DNA of 64,000 nt from AA29 sp041481445 (GTDB lineage Bacteria > Acidobacteriota > Vicinamibacteria > Fen-336): NCBI GenBank assembly GCA_041481445.1, contig JBGPBV010000017.1, forward strand, positions 1-64,000. The letters run 5' to 3'. A program made the translations under genes and the position numbers. Under the pieces are notes generated by a model, which was not told the origin of the DNA, made no database searches, and saw nothing but the letters and a program-made list of their open reading frames with translations. Of this stretch, positions 42,282 to 57,145 are shown piece after piece (position 1 is the first letter of the stretch; each line of letters starts with the position of its first letter).

Positions 42282-43595
42282 TTGGACGCGCCGCTGAACC
42301 TCTGGGACGACGTCCTGGCCAAGGTCGAATCCAAGGTCAACCGTCACAGCTTCGCCACATGGTTCCGGCCCACCACCTCTCTCGGCCTGCAGGGATCCAC
42401 GCTGCACGTCCGCGTGCCCAACGTGCAGTTCAAGGACTGGCTCGCGAAGAACTATCAGGGCGTGATCGCGGAGGCGCTCGCGGAGCTCGGGGCCGGACAG
42501 GTCCACGTCCACTTCGACTGCGAGCCGGACGCCCCTCCCTTCGCCGAAGCCCCTTCCGACAGGGACGCCCCCACCCTGGCCGCGCTCAACCCCAAGTACA
42601 CGTTCGAGAGCTTCGTGGTCGGCTCCTCCAACCAGTTCGCCCACGCCGCCGCGCGCGCCGTGGCCGAGATCCCGTCCAAGAGCTACAACCCCCTCTTCCT
42701 CTACGGGGGCGTGGGGCTGGGCAAGACCCACCTCATGCACGCGATCGGTCACTACATCCAGGCCCGGAACCGGAGCGTCCTCAACCTGCTCTACATCTCC
42801 TCCGATCGCTTCATCAACGAGATGATCAACGCCATCCGCTTCGACCGCCTCCCCGCTTTCCGCCAGAAGTACCGCGCCATCGACGTGCTCCTCGTCGACG
42901 ACATCCAGTTCATCGCGGGCAAGGACCGCACCCAGGAGGAGTTCTTCCACATCTTCAACGCGCTCCACGACGCGCAGAAGCAGATCGTGATATCGAGCGA
43001 CTGCCCGCCGCGCCAGATCCCCACCCTCGAAGAGCGCCTGCACAGCCGGTTCGAATGGGGCCTCATCGCCGACATCCAGCCTCCCGACATCGAGACCAAG
43101 GTGGCCATCCTCCGCAAGAAGGCGGAAGCGGAGCGGGTCGAGATCCCGGAGAACGTGGCCCTCTTCATCGCCAGCAAGGTGAAGACGAACATCCGGGAGC
43201 TGGAGGGCAGCCTCATCCGGCTGATCGCCTATTCCAGCCTGACCGGCCGCGACATCGACCTCGGCCTCACCCAGGAGATCCTCAAGGACCTTCTCCACAC
43301 CGAGGAGAAGCCGATCACGATCGAGATGATCCAGAAGTTCGTGGCCGACCACTACAACGTCAAGCTCACCGAGCTCAAGGCCAAGAACAACTCCAAGTCG
43401 GTGGCGGAGCCCCGCCAGATCGCGATGTACCTGACCAAGACCCTCACCGACGCGAGCCTCCCCGAGATCGGCAAGGGTTTCGGGGGCAAGCACCACTCGA
43501 CCGTCATCCATTCCATCCGGAAGATCGACACCATGCGCAAGCGGGACCCCGAGTTCGACCGCCTCATCAACAGCTTCGTGCAGTCATTCAAATGA
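42282..43595 (+). CDS. dnaA: Chromosomal replication initiator protein DnaA
   Basis: AAA+ initiator that melts oriC. From the TTG start the protein has 437 aa. Domain I is LNLWDDVLAKVESKVNRHSFATWF. The linker is short, and the AAA+ domain has GGVGLGKT (142-149) and VLLVDDIQFIAGK. Domain IV contains the DNA-binding signature GFGGKHHSTVIHSIRKI. A GTG at 42243 is in frame, but the TTG at 42282 follows GGGAG by 9 nt and starts exactly at domain I. It heads dnaA-dnaN-recF-gyrB-gyrA. Confidence 0.97.
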   Translation: MDAPLNLWDDVLAKVESKVNRHSFATWFRPTTSLGLQGSTLHVRVPNVQFKDWLAKNYQGVIAEALAELGAGQVHVHFDCEPDAPPFAEAPSDRDAPTLAALNPKYTFESFVVGSSNQFAHAAARAVAEIPSKSYNPLFLYGGVGLGKTHLMHAIGHYIQARNRSVLNLLYISSDRFINEMINAIRFDRLPAFRQKYRAIDVLLVDDIQFIAGKDRTQEEFFHIFNALHDAQKQIVISSDCPPRQIPTLEERLHSRFEWGLIADIQPPDIETKVAILRKKAEAERVEIPENVALFIASKVKTNIRELEGSLIRLIAYSSLTGRDIDLGLTQEILKDLLHTEEKPITIEMIQKFVADHYNVKLTELKAKNNSKSVAEPRQIAMYLTKTLTDASLPEIGKGFGGKHHSTVIHSIRKIDTMRKRDPEFDRLINSFVQSFK

Positions 43596-43607
43596 CCTTG
43601 CGCCACT

Positions 43608-43616
43608 TTTCCACGC
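43608..43616 (+). promoter_or_regulatory. Possible DnaA box in the dnaA-dnaN gap
   Basis: TTTTCCACG, two mismatches from consensus, 12 nt after the dnaA stop. It may belong to a split origin or autoregulate dnaN. Confidence 0.35.
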
Positions 43617-43659
43617 ACGATCCACCGCCGGCCGCCCTCCTCGGGAGCGCGGGCCCGCG

Positions 43660-43713
43660 CGTGCACAGCCGCTCGGCACAGCCCCTCTCGCCGTGCACAG
43701 CCGCATGCACAGG
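43660..43713. repeat. Direct repeats with TGCACAG core between dnaA and dnaN
   Basis: CGTGCACAGCCGC occurs at 43660-43672 and again at 43692-43704. A third CATGCACAGG follows at 43704-43713, and a partial CGGCACAGCC lies near 43674. The half-palindrome GTGCAC is common to the full copies. They are not DnaA boxes by consensus. The remaining part of the 226-bp gap (43596-43821) holds no gene. Confidence 0.6.
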
Positions 43714-43821
43714 CCAACCCCCGGTTCCTGCGCCGGTTGCCGCCCTTTCCGCCGCTTCCGCAGGACCTCTCGACTTCCGTGAGAATTATCTTGTCCTCAA
43801 AGGACCAGGAGAGGAGAGCTG

Positions 43822-44925
43822 ATGGAGATCGTCGTTCGGAAGGCCGAGCTCGTGAAGGAGCTCTCGCTCGTGCAGGGGATCGTCGAGCGCAAGAACTCCA
43901 TCCCCATCCTTTCCAACGTCCTCGCCGAGGCCAGGAGCGGGGAGCTGCGCATCGCGGCCACGGACCTCGACGTCTCCCTGCGCTGCGGGTGCCCGGCCCA
44001 GGTCGTGGCCGACGGGGCGATCACGCTCGGAGCCAAGAAGCTCTACGAGATCGCGCGGTCCCTCCCCGAGAGCGAAGTGCGTCTGAAGGTGCTGCCCGAC
44101 TCGTGGGCCTCCATCGAGTGCGAGCGGGTGACCTTCAAGATGGCCGGCCTGCCCAAGGAGGACTTCCCGGCCCTGCCCGAGGGCAAGCCCAGCCGGGGTA
44201 TCGAGATCCCGGGCGACGTCCTGCGTGACCTCATCGCGCGGACGGCCTTCGCCATCACCGCGGAGGATGCGCGCTACTACCTGGCGGGGGCGCTCCTGGT
44301 GCTGGACAAGGACGGGGCGGCCATGGTCGCCACGGACGGGCATCGCCTCTCGTATGCGCATCGCAAGACCACGCTCAAGGTCGCCGAGCCCGTGCGTGTC
44401 CTCATCCCCCGGAAGGCCATCCACGAGATCGCCCGGCTCCTGGAGACCGAGGACGCCGCCACCTTCCAGCAGGTCGAGAACCACCTGGTGTTCGTGGTGG
44501 GCGGGCGCACGCTGGCCTCGAAGATGATCGAAGGCCAGTTCCCGGCCTTCGAGAAGGTGATCAGCCTGACCGGCGACAAGGTCGTGGCCCTCGAACGCGA
44601 GCGCCTGGCCACCGCGATCCGGCGCGTCAGCCTGCTCTCGTCGGAGCGGAGCCGGGCCGTCCGTCTCAGCCTGGGTCCGGGGAAGCTCGACCTGGCCGCC
44701 TCCAGCCCGGACCTGGGGGAGGCGCGCGAGTCGCTCACCGCCGACTACCAGGGAGCGACGGTGGAGATCGGGTTCAACTCGCAATATCTGCTCGATTTCC
44801 TCGGAGTGGCGGGATCGGAGTCGGTCTCGCTGGAGCTGAAGGACCAGGAGAGCCAGGGGATGTTCCGGCCCCAGGGGGACGGCGCCACGGACTATCGGTA
44901 CGTGGTCATGCCGATGAGGCTCTAG
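43822..44925 (+). CDS. dnaN: DNA polymerase III subunit beta (sliding clamp)
   Basis: The 367-aa processivity clamp, with three repeats of the clamp fold: ILSNVLAEARSGELRIAATDLDVSL in domain I, YYLAGALLVLDKDGAAMVATDGHRLS in domain II and the C-terminal VMPMRL. Length and ends are standard. A strong AGGAGAGGAGAG ribosome site precedes the ATG. Confidence 0.98.
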   Translation: MEIVVRKAELVKELSLVQGIVERKNSIPILSNVLAEARSGELRIAATDLDVSLRCGCPAQVVADGAITLGAKKLYEIARSLPESEVRLKVLPDSWASIECERVTFKMAGLPKEDFPALPEGKPSRGIEIPGDVLRDLIARTAFAITAEDARYYLAGALLVLDKDGAAMVATDGHRLSYAHRKTTLKVAEPVRVLIPRKAIHEIARLLETEDAATFQQVENHLVFVVGGRTLASKMIEGQFPAFEKVISLTGDKVVALERERLATAIRRVSLLSSERSRAVRLSLGPGKLDLAASSPDLGEARESLTADYQGATVEIGFNSQYLLDFLGVAGSESVSLELKDQESQGMFRPQGDGATDYRYVVMPMRL

Positions 44926-44935
44926 GCGCCCGGGA

Positions 44936-46006
44936 GTGTGGGTGGAGGAGGTCGAGATCGCGGACCTGCGCAACCTGCGGCACGTGCGGGTCGGACTGGA
45001 GGCGGGCCTCAACGTCTTCGCCGGCCGCAACGCGCAAGGCAAGACGAGCCTGCTCGAGGCCGTCGCCCTGCTCGCGCGCGGGCGCTCGTTCCGCACCGAT
45101 GACGCGCACGCGCTCATCCGCACGGGGGCGGCGGGGCTGCGCGCCCGTGGAATGGCGCGGCGGGACGGGCAGGTGACCGGCCTCGAGGTGGAGCTCTCAC
45201 CCCTGGGCCGCCGGCTGCGCGTGGATGGGCGAGAGGTGGCGCCACGCGCCTATCAGGGCCGCCTGGAGGTCGTCGTCTATGCCACGGACCGGCTGAAGGT
45301 GATCCACGGGCCGATGCGCGAGCGACGGCAGTTCATCGACCGGGGCGCGGCCGCGCTGTGGCCGGCCTATCGCCAGACCCTGCGCGACTACGAGCGCGTC
45401 GTCCAGCAGCGCAACGCCCTCCTGGACGCGGGGGGCCCGGGTCTCGAGCCCTGGGACGAGCGGCTGGTCGCCCTCGGGGCGCGCCTGCGGCACCGCCGGG
45501 GGTGCTACGTGGCCCGGCTGCGGGCGGGTCTGCCGCGCGCGTTCCGCCCGGACGGCGAGACCTACGCCGTCTCCCTCCAGCCGGAGCCCGCGGACGACGG
45601 CGAGGCCGGGGAGGAGCGGCGCCTGGCCGCGGAGGTGCAATCGCGTGGCCGCGACGAGCGCCGGGCGCGCCGGACCCTGGTGGGGCCGCATCGCGACCAG
45701 GTCGTGCTCGCGGTGGACGGTGCCGACGCCGCCGGACGCGCCTCCGCCGGGCAGTGCCGCAGCCTGCTCCTCGCGCTGAGCCTGGCCACCCTGGAGGTCT
45801 ACGAGGCGGAGCAGGGCTCGCCGGCGGTGGCGCTCCTGGACGACCTGGACTCGGAGCTGGACGAAGAGCGGGCGGCGGCGCTGTGCGCCGAAGTCTCGCG
45901 GCGCGGGCAGGCCCTCGTCACCACTGCCCACCGCGGGTGGGCGGAGCGCCTGCGCGGGGTGGGACGCGTCTTCGCCGTGGAGCAGGGAGAGGTCCGAGCC
46001 GCGTAA
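44936..46006 (+). CDS. recF: DNA replication and repair protein RecF
   Basis: SMC-like ATPase that loads RecA at gaps. The 356-aa protein has Walker A GRNAQGKT (30-37), VIHGPMRERRQFIDRG, a signature SAGQCRSLLLAL and Walker B VALLDDLDSELD. Two GTG codons compete: 44936 touches GGGAG, while 44942 stands 5 nt after it and is the more likely start. It lies 10 nt after dnaN. Confidence 0.96.
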   Translation: MWVEEVEIADLRNLRHVRVGLEAGLNVFAGRNAQGKTSLLEAVALLARGRSFRTDDAHALIRTGAAGLRARGMARRDGQVTGLEVELSPLGRRLRVDGREVAPRAYQGRLEVVVYATDRLKVIHGPMRERRQFIDRGAAALWPAYRQTLRDYERVVQQRNALLDAGGPGLEPWDERLVALGARLRHRRGCYVARLRAGLPRAFRPDGETYAVSLQPEPADDGEAGEERRLAAEVQSRGRDERRARRTLVGPHRDQVVLAVDGADAAGRASAGQCRSLLLALSLATLEVYEAEQGSPAVALLDDLDSELDEERAAALCAEVSRRGQALVTTAHRGWAERLRGVGRVFAVEQGEVRAA

Positions 46007-46020
46007 GGGCAGAGAGAGGG

Positions 46021-48431
46021 ATGACCGATAACATCAAGATGGGGGACGAAGAGCAGGGCGAGTACGGCGCAGAGGCCATCCGGATCCTCGAAGGGCTGGA
46101 GGCCGTCCGTGTCCGTCCCGCGATGTACATCGGGTCGACCGGGGAGTCGGGGCTCCACCACCTCGTCTACGAGGTCGTGGACAACTCGGTGGACGAGGCC
46201 CTGGCCGGCTACTGCTCCGAGATCAACGTCACCATCCACATCGACAACTCGGTGACGGTGGTCGACAACGGGCGCGGCATCCCCGTCGCCGAGCACCCCG
46301 ACGTCCCCGGGATGTCGGCGGCGGAGGTCGTGCTCACCAAGCTCCATGCCGGTGGCAAGTTCGACCACAAGTCCTACAAGGTCTCCGGCGGCCTCCACGG
46401 CGTGGGCGTCTCCGTGGTGAACGCCCTCAGCGAATCGCTCGAGGTCGAGATCTGGCGCGACCACAAGGTCTACCGCCAGACCTACCATCGGGGCGCGCCC
46501 GCGGGTCCCCTCGAGAACACCGGTGTCACCGACCGCCGCGGCACCAAGGTCACCTTCAAGCCCGACGGCCAGATCTTCGAGACCACCACCTTCAGCTTCG
46601 ACACCCTCTCCCAGCGCCTGCGCGAGCTGAGCTTCCTCAACCGCGGCATCCTCATCACCCTCGACGACGAGCGCGACGAGAAGAAGAAGCACCGCTTCCA
46701 GTACCAGGGCGGCATCTCCTCCTTCGTCGAGCACCTCAACCGCAACAAGGAGACCCTGGGGCCGGTGATCATGATCGAGGGGCAGCGGGAAGGGGTGGCC
46801 GTCGAGCTCGCCCTGCAATGGAACGACGGCTACGCGGAGAACATCTACAGCTTCGCGAACAACATCAACACCCACGACGGCGGCACGCACCTGGTGGGAT
46901 TCAAGAGCGCGCTCACCCGCACGGTGAACGCCTACGGCACCGCCTCCGGCCTGACCAAGGACCTGCAGGAGCCACTACAGGGGGAGGACGCGCGCGAGGG
47001 CCTGACCTCCGTCATCTCGGTCAAGGTGCCCAATCCCCAGTTCGAGGGGCAGACGAAGGGCAAGCTCGGCAACTCCGAGGTGAAGGGGATCGTCGAGAGC
47101 CTGCTCAACGACAAGCTCGGCGCCTACCTGGAGCAGAACCCGTCCATTGCCAAGCGGGTCGTCTTCAAGATCCTGGAAGCGGCGCGGGCGCGGGAAGCGG
47201 CACGCAAGGCGCGTGACCTCACGAGGCGCAAGGGCGCCCTCGATGGGGCCGGCCTGCCCGGCAAGCTCGCGGAGTGCCAGGAGCGCGACCCGGAGAAGTC
47301 GGAGCTGTTCCTGGTCGAGGGCGACTCCGCGGGCGGCTCCGCCAAGCAGGGCCGCGACCGGCGCTTCCAGGCCATCCTGCCCTTGCGGGGCAAGATCCTG
47401 AACGTCGAGAAGGCACGCCTGGACAAAACCCTGGCTTCCGAGGAGATCCGCAACATCATCACCGCCCTGGGCACCGGGGTGGGGGCGGACGACTTCGACA
47501 TCACCAAGCTCCGCTACCACCGGATCATCATCATGTGCGACGCCGACGTGGACGGCTCCCACATCCGCACCCTCCTCCTCACCTTCTTCTACCGGCAGAT
47601 GAAGGAGCTGATCGAGCGCGGGCACCTCTACATCGCGCAACCCCCGCTCTACAAGGCCAAGCACGGCAAGAGCGAGCGGTACCTCAAGGACGAGCACGCC
47701 CTGGACGCGTTCCTCATGGAGCGCGCGGTGGAGGGGCGGAAGGTCCGCCTGCCCGACGGCCGCGAGATCGAGGGCCCGCGCCTGGTGCGGCTGCTCGAGA
47801 AGCTGGTCGCCTACGGCAAGCTCATGGTGCACGTGGAGCGGCGGGGCATGCCGCGGGCGCTGGCCGAGCTGCTCCTCCGGGGCGAGGTCAAGGACGAGAA
47901 GGTGTTCCGGGACAAGGACAGCCTCCTGGAGCTCATCCGGCCCCTGCGAGAGCGCGGGGCGGACGTGGTCCTGGAGTACGACGAGGAGCACGGCGTGTTC
48001 GAGGTCGTGCTGCAGCATCAGACCAGCGGCCAGTCGCGCGAGGTGCGCCTGGGGGACGACTTCGTCACCTCGCCGGAATACAAGGCCCTCTACTCGACCT
48101 ACGAGGAGTTCCGCGACTTCGACCGGCCGCCCCTGGTGGTGGTGGACGGGGGCGAGCGCCCGGTGAACAGCCGCGAGGAGCTGCTCCAGCACTTCATGGC
48201 CGAGGGCAAGAAGGGCCTCCACATCCAGCGCTACAAGGGGCTCGGGGAGATGAACGCGGAGCAGCTCTGGGAATCCACGATGGACACGGCCACGCGCACC
48301 CTCCTGCACGTCCGCCTGGAGGACGACGAGGTGGCGGAGAACATCTTCACCACCCTCATGGGTGACGCGGTGGAGCCGCGCCGCCTGTTCATCGAAGAGA
48401 ACGCCCTCAACGTGCGGAACCTCGACATCTA

Positions 48432-48432
<1 letters not shown>
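46021..48432 (+). CDS. gyrB: DNA gyrase subunit B
   Basis: ATPase subunit of gyrase, 803 aa. It has the GHKL site (YEVVDNSVDEALAG, VDNGRGIPV, GGLHGVGVSVVNALS) and the TOPRIM domain with EGDSAGGSAKQGRDR and CDADVDGSHI. At 803 aa it carries the C-terminal insertion of about 170 residues typical of E. coli-type GyrB, here around the AKHGKSERYLKDEHALDAF region. The ATG follows AGAGAGGG. A longer open frame upstream overlaps recF and is not coding. The TAA overlaps the gyrA ATG by 1 nt. Confidence 0.98.
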
Positions 48433-50950
<2,518 letters not shown>

Positions 50951-50954
<4 letters not shown>

Positions 50955-51619
50955 TCAAGCGTGGAGGCGTGACGCTGGCGGCGGTCGTGGCCCTCGCGGG
51001 GGTGGCCTGCGGGCATCCCGAGAAGAGCGTGGTCGACCAGTACTTCAACGCCGTCAACGCCAAGGACACGCAGACCCTGTCCAGCTTCGCGGCCGTCACC
51101 TTCGAGAAGAAGGTGGACCGCTGGTCGATCAAGGAGACGCTCGCGGACGACACGAAGCCGGCTCCCCTGCCCGACCTCGTCCAGAAGGCCAAGGACGCGG
51201 ACGCGGCGGTGGCCGCCAACAAGAAGGCGGCCAGCGCCTGGTCGCTCGACCGGCTCAACGACCTGGAGACGGTGCGCGACGCGCGCAAGGCCAACAAGCC
51301 CGTCCCGGCCAAGCTGAGCGAGGTGGCCGAGAAGTGGGACGACTTCAACAACAAGGACCGCGACCTCAAGAAGGCGGTGGCCACCGCCAAGGAAGCCTTG
51401 GAGCGCGAGAAGCGCTCGGTGTCGCGGTCGATCGGCGACGTCGACGACGTGGAGTCGCTCAAGGGCACGGTCACGGAGAAGCAGATCGAGATCGACCTCA
51501 CCATCGGCGGCCAGGTCCAGCCCCACGTCATGACCCTGCGCAAGTACGATCTCCAGCGCGAAAGCGGCCCGCGGGTGATGAGCCGCTGGGTCATCCAGAA
51601 CCTGCAGCCCAAGGCCTAG
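50951..51619 (+). CDS. Lipoprotein of unknown function coupled to gyrA
   Basis: A 222-aa protein with a lipoprotein signal ending in LAGVAC (lipidated Cys about residue 20). Next comes a segment VVDQYFNAVNAKDTQTLSSFAAVTF that looks like the start of an NTF2/SnoaL-like or DUF4878-type fold. A long charged coiled-coil-like region (about 70-165) precedes a short beta C-terminus. I do not recognise a family. It starts inside the gyrA stop and ends the dnaA-gyrA run. Its cotranslation with gyrase is probably positional only. Confidence 0.8.
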
Positions 51620-51640
51620 GGGCCGGGGCCGGATCCGCTC

Positions 51641-53842
51641 CTAGAGCAGCTCCAGGCCGGCGTAGCGGGCGACCAGGCGCTTGGCGCCGATGCCGAGGAA
51701 CGACACCGTCAGCTTGAGGTCGTCGCCCGCGCCCTCGCGGCGGACGACGGTGCCGACCCCGAAGAGCGGATGCCGTACGCGCGCCCCCGGACGGATCTCA
51801 CCCAGGCCGTGGGCGGCGGGGGGCGTCACGACGTCGGGGGTGCGCCAGGCCGGGGTTACGCCGGCCGGCCGCCGGGGGGGCGCCCAGGTGGGGGTGGCCC
51901 GCGGCTCTCCCGTCACCTCCAGGCGCTCGCGCGGGATCTCGGTCAGGAAGCGGCTCGGCTCGCTCGTCCGGCGCTGCCCGAACACCTGGCGGCTGGACGC
52001 CCAGCTCAGGTGCAGCCGCTCCATCGCACGCGTCATCCCGACGTAGAGCAGCCGCCGTTCCTCTTCCAGCGCATCCGGCTTGCTGAGGCTGCGGGTGTGC
52101 GGGGAAAGGCCTTCCTCCAGGCCGACCAGGAACACGCACTCGAATTCCAGGCCCTTCGCGGAGTGGAGGGTCATCAGGGTGACGGGCGCGTCGTCCCGGA
52201 TCTGGTCGGTGTCGCTCAGGAGCGAGACCTGGTCGAGGAAGCCGGCCAGGCTGGGCGCCTCGTCGCGCATCTCGTAGTCGGCGGCGGCGGAGAGCAGCTC
52301 GGCCAGGTTCTCCAGCCGGTCCTGGCTCTCCTGCGAGTCCTCCTGGGCCAGGGCGGCCGAGTACCCGGTGAGCTCGAGGATCCGGCTCAGGAGGTCCTTG
52401 ATCGACAGGCCCTCGGCCTCCCCCCGCAACCTCTCCACGAGGTCGCGGAAGCGGCGCAGGGGCTGCGTGGCCCGCGCCGGGAGGAGCGCCTCCTCGTCCA
52501 CCGCGGCCAGGCCGTCCCACAGTGATGTCCCGCGCTCGACCGCGGCGCGCTCGATTTCCTCCACCGTGCGCGAGCCGATCCCCCGGGGAGGCACGTTGAT
52601 GACTCGCCGCAGGGCGATGGGGTCGGCGGGGTTGCGCAGGAGCCGCAGGTAGGCGAGGAGGTCCTTCACCTCCTTGCGCTCGTAGAAGCCGACGCCACCC
52701 ACGACGATGTAGGGCAGGCCCTGGCGCATGAGGGCCTCTTCCAGGAGCCGGCTCTGCGCGTTCATGCGGAAGAGCACGGCCGCCCGCCCCTCGTGCCGCA
52801 GGGCGGCGATGCGGCTCACCACCCATTGCGCCTCCTGGAACTCGTCGCCGGCCTGGTGCAGGCGCACGGCCTCCCCCGCCGTCTTGACCGCGCGCAGGGT
52901 CTTGCCCTTGCGCTTCTCGTTGTGGGCGACCAGGGCGGAGGCGGCGTCGAGGATGCCCTGTCGGGAGCGGTAGTTCTCCTCCAGCCGCAGCACGCGCGCC
53001 CCCGGAAAGTCGTGCTCGAAGTCGAGGATGTTCTGGATGTCGGCGCCGCGCCAGGAGTAGATCGACTGGTCCTCGTCGCCCACCACCGTCACGTTCCCCT
53101 TCGGTCCCACGAGGTGCCGGATGAGCTCGTATTGCGCGCGGTTGGTGTCCTGGTACTCGTCGACCAGGACGTACTGGAAGCGCCGGCGGTAGGACTCGCG
53201 CACGTGCTCGTTGCCCGCGAGCAGCTCGACCGCGTGCAGGAGGAGGTCGTCGAAGTCCAGGGCGTTGGCCGCGCGCAGGGTCTGGTGATAGCGCTCGGCC
53301 ACCCGCGCCAGGGTCTGCGCGGCCACGGAATCGCTCTCCTCCTCCTCGGGGTCGCGCCCCGAGTTCTTGCGCGTGGAGATGCGCGAGAGGAGCCGTCGGG
53401 GCGGGTTCAGCTTCTCGGGAAGGTCGAGGGCCCGGAGGGCCTCCCGCACGGCCTGGAGCTGGTCGGCCTCGTCGTAGATCACGAAATCCGGGCTGAGCCC
53501 GGCCGCCGCCGCCTCCCGCCGCAGCAGCCGGACGCACAGGCTGTGGAAGGTCGAGATCCAGCTCTTGAGCGGCGCCCCCGGCAGCAGCGCCCCCGTGCGC
53601 GCCTTCATCTCCCCCGCCGCCTTGTTGGTGAAGGTCACGGCCAGGATGGCATCGGAAGGCACGCCCTTCTCGCGTACGAGGAAGGCGATCCGGTGGGTGA
53701 TGACGCGCGTCTTGCCGCTGCCGGCGCCGGCCAGGATGAGGACGGGACCGTCCGTGGTCAGGACGGCTTCGTGCTGCTGGGAGTTGAGCCCCTCGAGAAG
53801 GGGAGAGTCTTCGGCGGACACGGGAACCAGCGATCGTACCAC
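51641..53842 (-). CDS. pcrA: ATP-dependent DNA helicase PcrA/UvrD
   Basis: Superfamily 1A 3'-5' helicase for excision repair and removal of RecA or RNA polymerase. The 733-aa protein has Walker A GAGSGKT (39-45), VDEYQDTN (motif II), GDEDQSIYSWRGA (III), TLHSAKGLEF (V) and LLYVGMTRA (VI). The C-terminal basic domain holds VRHPLFGVGTVV, a Tudor-like RNA-polymerase contact. Two GTG starts are possible (53842 or 53818). It is the last gene of the TPR-glmU-glmS-pcrA row. Confidence 0.96.
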   Translation of the reverse strand: MVRSLVPVSAEDSPLLEGLNSQQHEAVLTTDGPVLILAGAGSGKTRVITHRIAFLVREKGVPSDAILAVTFTNKAAGEMKARTGALLPGAPLKSWISTFHSLCVRLLRREAAAAGLSPDFVIYDEADQLQAVREALRALDLPEKLNPPRRLLSRISTRKNSGRDPEEEESDSVAAQTLARVAERYHQTLRAANALDFDDLLLHAVELLAGNEHVRESYRRRFQYVLVDEYQDTNRAQYELIRHLVGPKGNVTVVGDEDQSIYSWRGADIQNILDFEHDFPGARVLRLEENYRSRQGILDAASALVAHNEKRKGKTLRAVKTAGEAVRLHQAGDEFQEAQWVVSRIAALRHEGRAAVLFRMNAQSRLLEEALMRQGLPYIVVGGVGFYERKEVKDLLAYLRLLRNPADPIALRRVINVPPRGIGSRTVEEIERAAVERGTSLWDGLAAVDEEALLPARATQPLRRFRDLVERLRGEAEGLSIKDLLSRILELTGYSAALAQEDSQESQDRLENLAELLSAAADYEMRDEAPSLAGFLDQVSLLSDTDQIRDDAPVTLMTLHSAKGLEFECVFLVGLEEGLSPHTRSLSKPDALEEERRLLYVGMTRAMERLHLSWASSRQVFGQRRTSEPSRFLTEIPRERLEVTGEPRATPTWAPPRRPAGVTPAWRTPDVVTPPAAHGLGEIRPGARVRHPLFGVGTVVRREGAGDDLKLTVSFLGIGAKRLVARYAGLELL

Positions 53843-53863
53843 GTGGCCGGCCCGACGGACCTC

Positions 53864-55705
<1,842 letters not shown>

Positions 55706-55714
55706 GGTGCCGGG

Positions 55715-57121
55715 TCAGTCCTTCCGATTCGCCGCACGTCTCTTGCCAAGCTCCGTCGCCCAGCCGGGCTTGACCACTTGGCGGGCCCGGCCCAGGGCGA
55801 GCGCCCCCGCCGGCACGTCCTGGGTGATGGCGCTCCCCGCCGCGATGTAGGCTCCCTCGCCGACCGTGATGGGAGCGACGAGCGTGGTGTCGCTGCCGAT
55901 GAAGGCGCCGGCCTCGATGCGCGTCCGATGCTTGCTGACCCCGTCGTAGTTGCAGGTGATGGTCCCGGCCCCGATGTTCACTCCGGGACCGACGGTGGCG
56001 TCGCCGATGTAGGACAGGTGGGGGGCCTTCGACCCCTCGCCGAGGTCGGTCTTCTTCAGCTCGACGAAGTTGCCGACCTTGGCCCGGGGCCCGATGCGGC
56101 TGCCGGGACGGATGTGCGCGAAGGGCCCGACCACCGCGCCCGCGCCCACGACGGACTCGCGCAGCAGGCAGTGGTCGAGCACCTGCGCCTCCGCGCCCAC
56201 CTCCGTGTCGACGACGCGCGTGAACGGGCCCACGCTGGCCCCGGCGCGCACGATCGTCCGTCCCTCGAGCAGGGTGGACGCGCGCAGGACGGCGTCCGCC
56301 TCCACCTCCACGTCCAGCCCGACGGACACCGTGTCGGGATCCTCGATCCCGACGCCCGCGGCCATGAGCGCAGCCACGCGCCGGCGGCGCCAGGTCCGGG
56401 TGGCCTCCGCCAGCTCGGCCAGGCTGTTCACGCCGAGCCCCTCGGCGGGATCGTCCGCGGCCAGCGCCGCCACCGGGCTCCCGGCCGCGCGCAGCAGGCC
56501 GATGACGTCGGTGAGGTAGTACTCGCCCTGGGTGTTCTGCGGCCGCAGCCCTCCGAGCACGGACTCGAGCGCCGGCACCTCGAAGGCGTACACGCCGGCG
56601 TTGATCTCGCCGATGGCGCGCTCCTCCGCGGTGGCGTCCTTGGCCTCCACGATCGCGCGGACGCCCCCCGCCGGATCGCGCACCACCCGGCCGTAGGCGC
56701 CGGGATCGGCGAGGACGACGGTCAGCAGCGTGGCCGCCGCCCGCCGCTCGCGATGGGTGTCGACGAGTCGGGCCAGCGTCTCCGCGCGCAGGAGGGGAAG
56801 GTCGCCGTTCAGGACGAGCAGGGTGCGATCGGGGTGCGCGCCGAAGGCCTCGCGTGCGACCTGGACGGCGTGGCCGGTGCCCCGCGGTGGATCCTGGCGG
56901 ACGAAGACGAGCCCGCGCCCGCCGAAAGCAGCCTCGACCAGATCCGCCTGGTGCCCGACCACGACGGTGATCGGCGCGGCTCCGGTGGCCCCGACCGCGC
57001 GCAGGACGTGCTCGAGCAGCGGCACGCCCAGGACGGGATGAAGGACCTTGGCCCGCCCGCTCTTCATCCGCGTGCCCTTGCCGGCGGCCAGGACGACGGC
57101 TTGCAGGGCGCCTGCGGTCAC
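55715..57121 (-). CDS. glmU: Bifunctional UDP-GlcNAc pyrophosphorylase / GlcN-1-P acetyltransferase
   Basis: Catalyses the last two steps of UDP-GlcNAc synthesis. The 468-aa protein has an N-terminal nucleotidyltransferase (LAAGKGTRMKSGRAKVLHPVLG, LNGDLPLL) and a C-terminal left-handed beta-helix acetyltransferase (HIRPGSRIGPRAKVGNFVELK, YIGDATVGPGVNIGAGTITCNYDG). Both active regions are complete. The start is the GTG at 57121. It sits between the TPR gene and glmS. Confidence 0.97.
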   Translation of the reverse strand: MTAGALQAVVLAAGKGTRMKSGRAKVLHPVLGVPLLEHVLRAVGATGAAPITVVVGHQADLVEAAFGGRGLVFVRQDPPRGTGHAVQVAREAFGAHPDRTLLVLNGDLPLLRAETLARLVDTHRERRAAATLLTVVLADPGAYGRVVRDPAGGVRAIVEAKDATAEERAIGEINAGVYAFEVPALESVLGGLRPQNTQGEYYLTDVIGLLRAAGSPVAALAADDPAEGLGVNSLAELAEATRTWRRRRVAALMAAGVGIEDPDTVSVGLDVEVEADAVLRASTLLEGRTIVRAGASVGPFTRVVDTEVGAEAQVLDHCLLRESVVGAGAVVGPFAHIRPGSRIGPRAKVGNFVELKKTDLGEGSKAPHLSYIGDATVGPGVNIGAGTITCNYDGVSKHRTRIEAGAFIGSDTTLVAPITVGEGAYIAAGSAITQDVPAGALALGRARQVVKPGWATELGKRRAANRKD

Positions 57122-57145
57122 GAAATCAGTCTAGCAGGGGAGAGA

